A stretch of DNA of 64,000 nt, taken from contig JAGRFZ010000059.1 in assembly GCA_020445785.1 (NCBI GenBank), forward strand, positions 1 to 64,000. The letters run 5' to 3'. The stretch comes from Rhodocyclaceae bacterium (GTDB lineage Bacteria > Pseudomonadota > Gammaproteobacteria > Burkholderiales > Rhodocyclaceae). Made by a program: the position numbers and the translations under genes. Below are positions 28,674-36,706 of this stretch, piece by piece. The number at the start of each line of letters is the position of its first letter. The stretch's first letter is position 1. The notes under the pieces are model-generated. The model had not been told where the DNA came from. It was given only the letters and a program-made list of their open reading frames with translations, and searched no databases.

Positions 28674-29845
28674 AGCAGCAGTCGGGCTATGTGTTGCCGC
28701 TGATGCTGATTTCCTTGTTCGCCGCGACGATGTTGTGGGGCGTCGACGTTTCCGGTCTGGGCCAGCGCATCCGGCAGGCGCAGGTCGATGCCACGCGGCA
28801 GGCCCTGGTCGAGGCGCGCCAGGCACTCATCGCCTATGCCATGACCTATGATCTCGATCCGGACCACACGGGCAATCCGCGCATCGGACTGATGCCGTGC
28901 CCGGACGACGACAACGACGGCAGCAGCGAGCTCAACTGCGGATCGAGTGACGAGCTGGCCATCGGACGCCTGCCCTTCCGGACGATCGCCGTGCCGCAGT
29001 TGCGCGACGGCGACGGCGACTGCCTGTGGTACGTGGTTGCCGGCCGCCGCAAGAACAACCCGGACAGCAACCAGCCGCTGAATTGGGACACGCCGGGTCA
29101 GTTCGATCTGGTCGGACACGCGGGCAATGCCCTCACCGGCGGATCGGGGCCGCGGGCCGTCGCCGTCGTCATCGCCCCCCACGGCCCGCTTGCCGGCATC
29201 CAGCGCGCAAACGACGACCACGCCTGCCGGGGCGGCAGCGACGCTACGGCGGAGGTCGCCGGCTTCGTCGAGAGCCTTGCGGCCAATCCGGTATCGACAC
29301 CGGTGACCGTCACCGAAGGCCAGTTCGCCGACGCGGCCAACAACGACGCCGTAGTCTGGATCACCAGCGATGAAGTCTTCCGGCCCCTGCTACGCTCTGC
29401 CCACTTCACTGGCTTTCTCGCGCAGCGCGAATCGGTCGCGGTCGTCGCGATCCAGAATGCGCTTGCTGCGGGAGAATTGCCGGCGCCGGATTCGGCGGCG
29501 ACCTCGGCGGACGGCGACCGCCAGCTCGGCGGCCTGCCCGATGCAGCCACGCTGCTGATCGGCGGTACCGATGCCCGCAACCACGACGACTGGCGGGAGA
29601 TGTACCGCTACCTGCGCTGCGTCGACGCCTCCCAATGCATCACGGTGAACGGCATCGGCTGCCGCGCGATGCTGGCCTTCGGCGGTACCCGCAATGGTGG
29701 CCAGATGCGACCGAGTGCAGCCTTGCGCGACTACTTCGAGGAACCGCTGCTGAGCGCAATGCAGACGGTCTCCGACACCTATTCGGCATCGGCGATCTGG
29801 GATCCGACCACCCCTGGCGTGGACGCCGTGACATGTGTGAACTGA
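28670..29845 (+). CDS. Large non-canonical prepilin-like protein
   Basis: A protein of 391 residues. The N-terminus (QQSGYVLPLMLISLFAATML) looks like a PilX-class pilin helix, but the canonical Glu at +5 is replaced: after the candidate Gly cleavage site it reads YVLPL rather than FTLVE. A helical stalk (ARQALVEARQALIAYAMTYD) leads to a large domain with six or more Cys and a Gly/Asp-rich, possibly calcium-binding segment (CPDDDNDGSSELNC). It shares a (M/L)PCP...GRLPxRT(I/L) pattern with the next gene product. It may be a tip-located minor pilin or adhesin; I cannot name a close family. Confidence 0.68.
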   Translation: MKQQSGYVLPLMLISLFAATMLWGVDVSGLGQRIRQAQVDATRQALVEARQALIAYAMTYDLDPDHTGNPRIGLMPCPDDDNDGSSELNCGSSDELAIGRLPFRTIAVPQLRDGDGDCLWYVVAGRRKNNPDSNQPLNWDTPGQFDLVGHAGNALTGGSGPRAVAVVIAPHGPLAGIQRANDDHACRGGSDATAEVAGFVESLAANPVSTPVTVTEGQFADAANNDAVVWITSDEVFRPLLRSAHFTGFLAQRESVAVVAIQNALAAGELPAPDSAATSADGDRQLGGLPDAATLLIGGTDARNHDDWREMYRYLRCVDASQCITVNGIGCRAMLAFGGTRNGGQMRPSAALRDYFEEPLLSAMQTVSDTYSASAIWDPTTPGVDAVTCVN

Positions 29846-30534
29846 ACACGGCCCCCAAGCGCCACCAGCGGCCGTCGAACGGCTTCACGCTGGTGGAGAT
29901 GGCGATCACGCTGTTCGTGATCACCATCATCAGCGCCCTGCTGCTGATCCCGCTCGCGGGACGCGAGGACATCCGCGCGCGGCACGAAGCAAAGGCCACG
30001 CTGGCCGAGATCCGCGAGGCCTTGATCGGGTTTGCGATCATCCATCGCCGGCTGCCCTGCCCGACGCTGCAGAACGACCCGAGCGCAGCCGACTACGGCC
30101 TGGAAGACGCCTCGTGCAATCAGAGCATCGAGGGCCGCCTGCCCTGGCGTACCCTGGGACTGCCGCCGACCGACCCGTGGGGGACACCGCGCATCTCGGC
30201 CACCGACCCCTGGGACGGCCACTGGCGTTATCGCGTGGACCTGGCCTTTGCTCACACCGCCAACCCGCCGATTGCGATCGACACCGTGCCGGGCCAGGAT
30301 ATCGGCGTCCGCGATGCGGTCAGCGGCATCGAGATGGTCGCGAACAAGATGCTGGTCGCCGTGGTTTACTCGACCGGACCGAATCGCGATGCCGATGGCG
30401 ACAACGCGAGCTTCGAGGTCGGCGACGCCACCTACGGCGTCGGCGGTCCGACCACGACCTTCGACGACCTGCTCGAATGGGTCAGCCGTCCCCTGTTGCT
30501 GGCACGCATGGGGGCCGCCGGCGCGCTGCCGTAG
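29833..30534 (+). CDS. Prepilin-like protein with type IV pilin N-terminus
   Basis: A protein of 233 residues. A 16-residue leader precedes a canonical prepilin site (SNG / FTLVEMAITLFVITI, Glu5 present) and the hydrophobic pilin helix, then a stalk (LAEIREALIGFAIIHRRLPC) and a globular domain with CP...C...EGRLPWRTLGLPPTDPWG and SATDPWDGHWRYRVD. The related GRLP-RT pattern in the preceding protein suggests the two arose by duplication and assemble together. The ATG overlaps the previous gene by 13 nt. Last gene of the operon before the cyclase gene. Confidence 0.8.
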   Translation: MCELNTAPKRHQRPSNGFTLVEMAITLFVITIISALLLIPLAGREDIRARHEAKATLAEIREALIGFAIIHRRLPCPTLQNDPSAADYGLEDASCNQSIEGRLPWRTLGLPPTDPWGTPRISATDPWDGHWRYRVDLAFAHTANPPIAIDTVPGQDIGVRDAVSGIEMVANKMLVAVVYSTGPNRDADGDNASFEVGDATYGVGGPTTTFDDLLEWVSRPLLLARMGAAGALP

Positions 30535-30587
30535 CGCTTCGTTACGATCCCGGCGACGGAAATCGGCTGCCCCGAGCCAACGCCCCC

Positions 30588-30593
30588 TATAAT
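30588..30593 (+). promoter_or_regulatory. Probable -10 element of the cyclase gene
   Basis: A perfect TATAAT hexamer 30 bp before the cyclase start codon, in the 89-bp gap after the prepilin operon. The -35 region (around 30565-30570) is a poor match, so an activator may be needed. It suggests the cyclase has its own promoter in addition to any read-through. Confidence 0.5.
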
Positions 30594-30623
30594 CCGAGGG
30601 TTGTTCTCCCACACCGGATTCCG

Positions 30624-31958
30624 ATGTCGCCGCCGAGACCGCCGGCCGCGCAGAAGCAGCCCGGATTCACCGAGCGCCTGCGCAACGCCGGCATCCTGCC
30701 CACCGACGACGAGGACACACGCCTGTCCAAGTCGCTGCTGGTGTTTGCCACCGGCCTGGTCAGTGTCGCCTCGGCCTTGTGGCTGCTGGTGTACTGGAGC
30801 ATGGGACCGCGCTTGTCGTCGAGCCTGACCCTGAGCTTTCAGGTGTTGCTGGCCGGCAATCTCTTCATCTACCTGCGCTGGGGACATTTCGAGTGGTTCC
30901 GTCTGACGCAGTTGGCGTTGTTCCTGTTCTTCCCATTTGTCGCCCAGTGGAGCATCGGCAACTTCATCACCGGCTCGGGCGTGATCCTGTGGGGCCTGCT
31001 GGCGCCGATCGGCGCCGTCCTGTGTATGGGGGCGAGGGAATCCACGCCGTGGTTCTTCGCTTACCTGTTCCTGACCGGACTCACCGGATTCTTCGACTAC
31101 TACCTGGCGGATTTCGGCAGCGCGGCATCCGCCCCGATTCCGGTGCGGATCTCGGTGATCTTCTTCGTGCTGAACTTCGCCACCTTGTCGACCATCGTGT
31201 TCGCGCTCCTACGCTTTTCGGTCGGGCAAAAGCGGCAAGCCCAGCGGCGCCTGCAGCAGGCCCATGCCGCGCTGGTCGAAGAACAGGATCGATCCGAACG
31301 GCTGTTGCTGAACATCCTGCCGGCGCCAGTGGCGCGCCGCCTCAAGGACAGCAACGAAACCATCGCCGACGGCTTTCCCGAAGTCACCGTGATGTTTGCC
31401 GATATCGTCAATTTCACGCGGATCGCCGGTGACATGAGCGCGGAGAGCGTGTTCCGCATGCTCAACGGCGTCTTCTCCCGCTTCGACGAACTGGCCGAGG
31501 GCCTGGGCCTCGAGAAGATCAAGACGATCGGTGACGCCTACATGGTCGCCGGTGGCCTCAACGGCGACCCGCGGGCCGCGCCGGCGGCCGTCGCACGGCT
31601 GGCGCTGGGCATGGGCGAGGCAGCCGCGACCTTCCAGATGGAACCGCCGATCCGGCTGCGCATCGGTATCTGCACGGGGCCGGTCGTGGCTGGCGTAGTC
31701 GGCCGCAAGAAGTTCATCTACGACCTTTGGGGCGACACCGTCAATATCGCCAGCCGGCTGTCCTCGGAAGGCCATCCAGGTGGCATCTTGTGCGACGCCC
31801 GCACCCGCGAACTGCTGGCTCAGTCCTTCGAATTTGCATCGGAGACCACCTTGGTGCTGAAGGGCAAGGGCCCGCTCCGGGTCAGTCGTCTGCTCGGATT
31901 CGGCACCACCGCGGCGCCGTCACCGTCGCCGGCGTCGTCGGCAATCAACGCCGGATAG
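30624..31958 (+). CDS. Membrane-bound class III adenylate/guanylate cyclase
   Basis: A protein of 444 residues. About six membrane helices lie between residues 38 and 200, then a short coiled coil (RRLQQAHAALVEEQDRSERLLLNILP) and a class III cyclase domain. The domain contains EVTVMFADIVNFTRIAG with the first metal-binding Asp, EKIKTIGDAYMVAGGL with the base-contacting Lys and second metal Asp, and YDLWGDTVNIASRLSS with the transition-state Asn and Arg region. The Lys and the DLWG context favour cAMP as product, though guanylate activity is not excluded. It follows the pilus operon, and its last 139 nt overlap the opposite-strand kinase gene. Confidence 0.9.
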   Translation: MSPPRPPAAQKQPGFTERLRNAGILPTDDEDTRLSKSLLVFATGLVSVASALWLLVYWSMGPRLSSSLTLSFQVLLAGNLFIYLRWGHFEWFRLTQLALFLFFPFVAQWSIGNFITGSGVILWGLLAPIGAVLCMGARESTPWFFAYLFLTGLTGFFDYYLADFGSAASAPIPVRISVIFFVLNFATLSTIVFALLRFSVGQKRQAQRRLQQAHAALVEEQDRSERLLLNILPAPVARRLKDSNETIADGFPEVTVMFADIVNFTRIAGDMSAESVFRMLNGVFSRFDELAEGLGLEKIKTIGDAYMVAGGLNGDPRAAPAAVARLALGMGEAAATFQMEPPIRLRIGICTGPVVAGVVGRKKFIYDLWGDTVNIASRLSSEGHPGGILCDARTRELLAQSFEFASETTLVLKGKGPLRVSRLLGFGTTAAPSPSPASSAINAG

Positions 31959-33649
31959 AGCTCCAGGGCCACCGCGCCGTCCTCGTTGGACACCAGTTCG
32001 AGCCGATAGCCGGCGGCCTCGGCCAGCCGCCGGGCTTGGTACAGACCCATGCCGAAGCCCTGATCGGACTGCATCGGCTGTTGCAGCAGGTGTCGTGCAA
32101 TCGTCGGTTCGATCGCCCGCCCGCTGTCGCTCACTCGCAATCGGGTGCCGGCATCGAGCGCGACGCCGATCGTGATCTCGGGCGACAGGCGTCGTTTGGC
32201 GATGGCGTTGTGCAAGAGATTGTCGAGACAGCCGTCATAGACCTCCCGTGGCAGGGATGCGTCGGCACCGTCGAGGTCGGCGATGAAGCGAATCCGCTGC
32301 CCCTCGTAGCGCGCGCAGGCATCGCGCCACCAGTCGGTCGCGTCGACCTCCGTCAAGACTTCGTCCCCCGGCCGACGCAGCTTTTCGAGGGTGTTTTCGA
32401 GGCGGGCCGCGATCTGCGGTAGCTGGCTGCGGAACAGGCGCTGCAAGGCATCGGCATCGGCTTCCCGCCGCGTCGCCACGAAGCACAAGGCATGGAGCGT
32501 CTGCAGCAAGTTCTTGACGTCGTGGGTCAACCGCGCGCCGGTCTCGTGCACGGCCTCCTCGAACGAGCGGAGCTGCAATTCGCGCGTCTGCCGCTTCTCC
32601 CGGTAGAACCGGGCAAGCACCAGCAGCATCAGATCGTAGTGCCACACCAGGCTTTCGCCGGGCCGCCCCCGGAAGGCCAGCTCGACCCGCAGCCCACCGT
32701 GCTCGAATACCTCGCTGTGCTTGCCCTCGCGGCCGAAGCTTCCGACCGTATCACCCGGGCGGTATTGCCAACGTGCGCCAACGACGCCGGGAAAGCGTTC
32801 GAGATCCTGCAGCGCAGCGGCGAGGAACTCGTCGGGCTCGCCAATCGCCTGCGCGATGCTGGACAACTCGTGCAGCCAGTCCTCGAACGACAAGCCGGTC
32901 GACAGCAGCCGACGGGAGAGTTGCAGGCCGAGGCTGGCGTGGCCCAACCGGGGTTGCCACGCCCACGCCAACAGCAGCAGGCCGGCGGCGATGCCGATCA
33001 ACGCCAGCGCCAGCGACTGGAAGTACGGCATGCTTCGAACCTGCATCAGCGCCAGTGTCCCCAGCAAGGTCACCGCCAGCACCAGAAAGATCATCAGGGC
33101 CGAAATCACGTCGATGCCGCCGAGCGTGCGCGGATCGAACTCGGACTCCACCGGCAGGAAGGCGATGACCAGCGCGAGCAAGGGCAAGCCGAGCTGGGTC
33201 GCGCCCGACAGCAACGCGATCTCGCCGGAGTGCAGATCCAGCGCCTCCGGCACCAGCACCAGCACCAGGAACAGGACCAGCAGTGCCAACGCCAGCACAT
33301 AGGGCATGCGTCCCGCCACCGAGATGGCGACGAACGAGCGCCCGCCGATGACCGCGGTCAGCACCATCACCCAGGCCGCCAGCAAGCCCGGCGACATCGC
33401 CAGCACGAAACCGCTCAGGACGGCGAAGAGCAGGACCAGATCGAGCCTGGCGAGGCGGTGGCTGGTGTGCACCATCGGCTGCCACAGCAGGAACAGGCCG
33501 AAATGGACCAGGATCAGGTAGCGCCCCACTTCGCTCGAAGGGTCGCTCGCAAAACCGGCCACCAGCACCAGCAGCGACGCCGACAGCAGGATCTGGCGGC
33601 GCTGCAAGAGGTCGGCCATTCGGGCGCGAAAGCCATTCATCGGGTTCAC
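31820..33649 (-). CDS. Membrane sensor histidine kinase (PilS-like role)
   Basis: A protein of 609 residues. Seven to eight membrane helices fill roughly residues 20-230, with no periplasmic domain of note. A GAF-like linker follows, then a kinase core with H-box EAVHETGARLTHDVKNLLQT, N-box CLDNLLHNAIAKR, the short G1 DSGRAIE and the G2-type FGMGLYQARRLAEAAG. This multi-helix design resembles PilS. It is encoded divergently from the pilin gene at 33962 and is the only histidine kinase in the window, so it probably phosphorylates the sigma-54 activator at 17318. The C-terminal ~45 residues (after ELYPALIADD) extend past the ATPase fold, antisense to the cyclase 3' end. Confidence 0.88.
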   Translation of the reverse strand: MNPMNGFRARMADLLQRRQILLSASLLVLVAGFASDPSSEVGRYLILVHFGLFLLWQPMVHTSHRLARLDLVLLFAVLSGFVLAMSPGLLAAWVMVLTAVIGGRSFVAISVAGRMPYVLALALLVLFLVLVLVPEALDLHSGEIALLSGATQLGLPLLALVIAFLPVESEFDPRTLGGIDVISALMIFLVLAVTLLGTLALMQVRSMPYFQSLALALIGIAAGLLLLAWAWQPRLGHASLGLQLSRRLLSTGLSFEDWLHELSSIAQAIGEPDEFLAAALQDLERFPGVVGARWQYRPGDTVGSFGREGKHSEVFEHGGLRVELAFRGRPGESLVWHYDLMLLVLARFYREKRQTRELQLRSFEEAVHETGARLTHDVKNLLQTLHALCFVATRREADADALQRLFRSQLPQIAARLENTLEKLRRPGDEVLTEVDATDWWRDACARYEGQRIRFIADLDGADASLPREVYDGCLDNLLHNAIAKRRLSPEITIGVALDAGTRLRVSDSGRAIEPTIARHLLQQPMQSDQGFGMGLYQARRLAEAAGYRLELVSNEDGAVALELYPALIADDAGDGDGAAVVPNPSRRLTRSGPLPFSTKVVSDANSKD

Positions 33650-33776
33650 GGGGCACGGGGGAACGCTGCGATTCTAGCCCGCAATGGGGGCCGTGCCATG
33701 GCGGCTCGCACCTGCGGTCGCGGGTCGCATCGACGAGCGCCGGGCGCCGCGAGGCGATCGGCCGCCAGTTCGCGAG

Positions 33777-33792
33777 TGTCACCGCATCGACA
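33777..33792. promoter_or_regulatory. Upstream activator dyad 1, TGTC-N8-GACA
   Basis: TGTC at 33777-33780 and GACA at 33789-33792 enclose 8 bp. It has the same arm sequence and spacing as dyad 2, though the inner bases are not palindromic. Its centre is 41 bp upstream of dyad 2, close to four helical turns, so both sites would face the same side of the DNA. Confidence 0.55.
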
Positions 33793-33817
33793 ATGCGTCG
33801 TCGAACCGACGTCGACC

Positions 33818-33833
33818 TGTCGAAATTTCGACA
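33818..33833. promoter_or_regulatory. Upstream activator dyad 2, perfect 16-bp palindrome
   Basis: TGTCGAAATTTCGACA, a perfect 16-bp palindrome with the TGTC-N8-GACA frame. It ends 49 bp before the -24 GG of the sigma-54 promoter, a normal position for an enhancer site bound by an NtrC/PilR-type activator. Binding by the activator encoded at 17318 is inferred. Confidence 0.68.
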
Positions 33834-33880
33834 CCCTGCACCCGAATCCCTACGCTACGGGGCGGATCGGCGGCATTTTC

Positions 33881-33898
33881 GAGGCACGCTACTTGCAT
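33881..33898 (+). promoter_or_regulatory. Sigma-54 (-24/-12) promoter of the pilin gene
   Basis: GAGGCACGCTACTTGCAT: the -24 GG at 33883-33884 and the -12 GC at 33895-33896 are separated by exactly 10 bp, with GGCACG and TTGCA matching the sigma-54 consensus. Transcription would start near 33908, giving a leader of about 54 nt. Confidence 0.85.
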
Positions 33899-33961
33899 GC
33901 CAGAGTCGTATCGGGATGCGGACGTTCGGCCCGCACGGACACGGCGGGCGTGGAGAAAGAA

Positions 33962-34606
33962 ATGAAGAGAGCACAGGCAGGCTTCACCCTGGTGGAGATC
34001 GCAGTGGTTCTGGTGATCATCGGGCTGCTACTCGGCGGCGTATTGAAGGGTCAGGAGTTGATCAACAGCGCCAAGGTCAAGAGCCTGATCAACGATTTCC
34101 GCTCGGTTTCGACGATGATCTACGCCTACCAGGACCGCTTCCGGGCATTTCCCGGCGACGATGCCCGGGCAAACCAGCATGTCGGGCCCGACTCGGTGGC
34201 GACCACACCCGCCGACGAACAAGGCAACGGGCGCATCGGCGGCGACTGGGATTCGCTCACCACTACCGACGAGTCCTACCGGGTCTGGCTGCATCTGCGT
34301 CTGGCCAACCTGACCACCGGCTCGGTCACCGTCGGCGACGCGGCCTACCCGCCGCTCAACGCCGAGAGCGGCCGCATCGGTGTCACCGGCGACCCCCCGA
34401 TCACCGGTTTGGCCGGCTCGTACTTCGTCTGTTCGTCCGGCATCAACGCCCGCTTTGCACGCCAGATAGACTCTTCGATGGACGACGGCAACACCAGCAC
34501 CGGCAGCGTCCAGGTCGAAGATCCGGGCACCGCGGGCACGGCAATCGACCTCGCGCCGGCGAGTGAGGCGCAATCGACCACCTACGTCGTCTGCGTCGGC
34601 TATTGA
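33962..34606 (+). CDS. Type IV pilin, probable major pilin of the MSHA-like pilus
   Basis: A protein of 214 residues. A short leader MKRAQAG precedes FTLVEIAVVLVIIGLLLGGV, a canonical prepilin peptidase site with Glu5 and the pilin helix. It continues with KGQELINSAKVKSLINDFRS and YAYQDRFRAFPGDD, a pattern common in MSHA-type and related pilins. Two Cys (CSSG... and the terminal VVCVGY) could form the C-terminal disulfide. The start ATG 33962 has GGAG a few bases upstream. It is transcribed alone from a sigma-54 promoter, which fits a strongly regulated major subunit. No prepilin peptidase or retraction ATPase gene is in the window. Confidence 0.9.
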   Translation: MKRAQAGFTLVEIAVVLVIIGLLLGGVLKGQELINSAKVKSLINDFRSVSTMIYAYQDRFRAFPGDDARANQHVGPDSVATTPADEQGNGRIGGDWDSLTTTDESYRVWLHLRLANLTTGSVTVGDAAYPPLNAESGRIGVTGDPPITGLAGSYFVCSSGINARFARQIDSSMDDGNTSTGSVQVEDPGTAGTAIDLAPASEAQSTTYVVCVGY

Positions 34607-34642
34607 GCACCCGCCGCGCCGTCCGGTGCGGCGGCCGCCGGG

Positions 34643-36610
34643 TCAGCCCGTCAGCAGCCGCTGCTCGGCCAGTTCGAGGCCGCTTGGCGTGCCGCGCAGC
34701 ACGACCGTGTCGCCGGCAACGAAGACCATTTCCGGATCAGGGCTGACCCCCCGGATATTGCGCCGGCGCACCGCCGAGACGGTGACCTCGAGCAGCTCGA
34801 ATCCCATTTCTGCGATGGTTCTGCCGACGGCATGGGCACCATCCGGCAGCACCACCGAGTGCAGGCGTTGCTGCTGGGCGTCCGGACCGTCGTCATCGTC
34901 GGTCGAGCCGTGGAAGAATCCCCGCATCATCTCGTAGCGCTGGCTGCGGATCTCGCGGATCCGCCGCACCACCCGGTTGATCGGCACGCCGATCAGGGCC
35001 AGCGCGTGGGAGGCCAGCATGATGCTGCCTTCGAAGGCCTCGGGCACGACTTCGGCGGCACCGCCCTGGGTCAGTTTGTCGAGGTCGGACTCGTCCACCG
35101 CGCGCACCACCACCGGCAGATCCGGACGTAACGCGTGGGCGTGGTGCAGCACCCGCATCGCCGCCTCGACCCCGGAAAACGACACCACCATCGCCGACGC
35201 CCGGCTGATGCCGGCGGCGACCAGGGTCTCGCGGCGGGCGGCATCACCATAGACCACGGTATCACCGGCAGCCGCGGCTTCGCGCACCCGCTCGGGATCG
35301 AGGTCGAGGGCGACGTAGTCGATCGCTTCCTGTTGCACGAAGCGCGCGAGGTATTGTCCGCTGCGCCCGTAGCCGCAGATGATGACGTGGCCCTGGGTGC
35401 TCATCGATTGGGCCGCCACCCGGGTCAGTTCCATCGAGCGCAGCAACCATTCCGACGCAACGAAGCGTAGCACCAGGCGGTCGCTGACGGCGACGATCAG
35501 CGGCGCCACCAGCATCGACAGCACCAACGCGGCGACCGTGACCTGCAGGATCTCCGGCGGCAACACGCCGACGCCATCGATCGACGAGATCATCACGAAG
35601 CCGAACTCGCCTCCCGCGCACAACCAGAGGCCGCTGCGCATCGCGGTGCCCGGCGTCGCCCCGAACGCACGGGACGCCAGCGCGACGACACCGAACTTGA
35701 TCACCAGCATCAGCACCAGCAGAGCCAGTACGCCGACCAGGTTGGAGACGATCAGGCCGACATCGAGGAACATACCGACGGTGACGAAGAACAGGCCCAG
35801 CAGCACGTCGCGGAAGGGTTTGATGTCCTCCTCCACCTCGTAGCGGAACTCCGTCTCCGAGATCAGCATCCCGGCCAGGAATGCGCCGAGCGCGAGCGAG
35901 AGGCCGACCTGCTCGCTGAGCCAGGCCAGGCCGAGCGTGATCAGCAGAATATTGAGCATGAACAGCTCGCCCGACTTGCGCCTCGCCACCAGCGAGAACC
36001 ACGCGCGCATCCAACGCTGGCCGAAGACCAGCACGATCGACAACATCACCACCGCCTTGAGCGCCGCGATGCCGAGGGTCGCACCCAGTTCCGCCGGCGC
36101 ACGGGACAACGCCGGCAGCACGATCAACAGCGGCACCACGGCAATGTCCTGGAACAGCAGCACGCCGATGGTTTCGCGCCCATGCTTCGAATCGAGTTCC
36201 AAACGATCGGCGAGCAGCTTCGAGAGGATTGCCGTGGACGATGTGGCGAGAATGCCGCCGAGGGCGACGCTGGCCGCCCAGCCCAGCCCGAACAGCCGCC
36301 CGAGCAGCGCCACCACGACGATCGTTGCCAGCACCTGCACGGCGCCCAGCCCGAACACGATGCGCTTCATGCTGAACAGCCGGGGCAGCGAGAATTCCAG
36401 GCCGATCGAGAACATCAGGAACACCACGCCGAACTCGGCCAGATGGCTGGCGCCCTCGGACTCCCCGGTGAGGTTCAGCGCGTGGGGGCCCAGCGCCGCA
36501 CCGAGCATCAGGTAGCCCAGCACCGGTGGCAGGTTGACGCTGCGGCACAGAGCGACCACCGCGACGGCGGACGCGAGCAGCAGCAGGACGGCTTCGAGCG
36601 TGTCGATCAT
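34643..36610 (-). CDS. CPA2-family cation:proton antiporter with RCK domain (KefB/C, YbaL type)
   Basis: A protein of 655 residues. About 12 membrane helices make up a Na/H-exchanger domain (GYLMLGAALGPHAL, LMFSIGLEFSLPRL, LLFQDIAVVPLL with the conserved Gln-Asp). A cytoplasmic Rossmann domain follows (HVIICGYGRSGQYLARF, VVYGDAARRETL), then a TrkA-C-like domain (SVVLPDGAHAVGRTIAEMGF). It probably exports K+ or another monovalent cation in exchange for protons, gated by a nucleotide or glutathione adduct at the Rossmann domain. No KefF/KefG-like ancillary protein is adjacent. Start ATG 36610. It is divergent from kdsD. Confidence 0.92.
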   Translation of the reverse strand: MIDTLEAVLLLLASAVAVVALCRSVNLPPVLGYLMLGAALGPHALNLTGESEGASHLAEFGVVFLMFSIGLEFSLPRLFSMKRIVFGLGAVQVLATIVVVALLGRLFGLGWAASVALGGILATSSTAILSKLLADRLELDSKHGRETIGVLLFQDIAVVPLLIVLPALSRAPAELGATLGIAALKAVVMLSIVLVFGQRWMRAWFSLVARRKSGELFMLNILLITLGLAWLSEQVGLSLALGAFLAGMLISETEFRYEVEEDIKPFRDVLLGLFFVTVGMFLDVGLIVSNLVGVLALLVLMLVIKFGVVALASRAFGATPGTAMRSGLWLCAGGEFGFVMISSIDGVGVLPPEILQVTVAALVLSMLVAPLIVAVSDRLVLRFVASEWLLRSMELTRVAAQSMSTQGHVIICGYGRSGQYLARFVQQEAIDYVALDLDPERVREAAAAGDTVVYGDAARRETLVAAGISRASAMVVSFSGVEAAMRVLHHAHALRPDLPVVVRAVDESDLDKLTQGGAAEVVPEAFEGSIMLASHALALIGVPINRVVRRIREIRSQRYEMMRGFFHGSTDDDDGPDAQQQRLHSVVLPDGAHAVGRTIAEMGFELLEVTVSAVRRRNIRGVSPDPEMVFVAGDTVVLRGTPSGLELAEQRLLTG

Positions 36611-36706
36611 CGGGGCAGATCCGCCGGGGCGACCGCGGGAGCCGACCTGGGGCCTCTGGTATATACTTTGCGACAGTCTAACCGCAGCGCGTTCCAGCGA
36701 GAAACA

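Larger units (their letters stand above)
33650..33961. promoter_or_regulatory. Divergent regulatory region, histidine kinase / pilin
   Basis: 312 bp without a gene. It holds two dyads (33777-33792 and 33818-33833), a -24/-12 promoter (33881-33898) and a Shine-Dalgarno (GGAG 33953 region) for the pilin gene. The kinase promoter must also lie here but no clear -35/-10 was seen on that strand. Confidence 0.7.

Noticed and set aside
34607..34642. Bidirectional terminator between the pilin and antiporter genes
   Set aside because: CGCCGC and GCGGCG can pair but the stem is short and no T-run follows on either strand.
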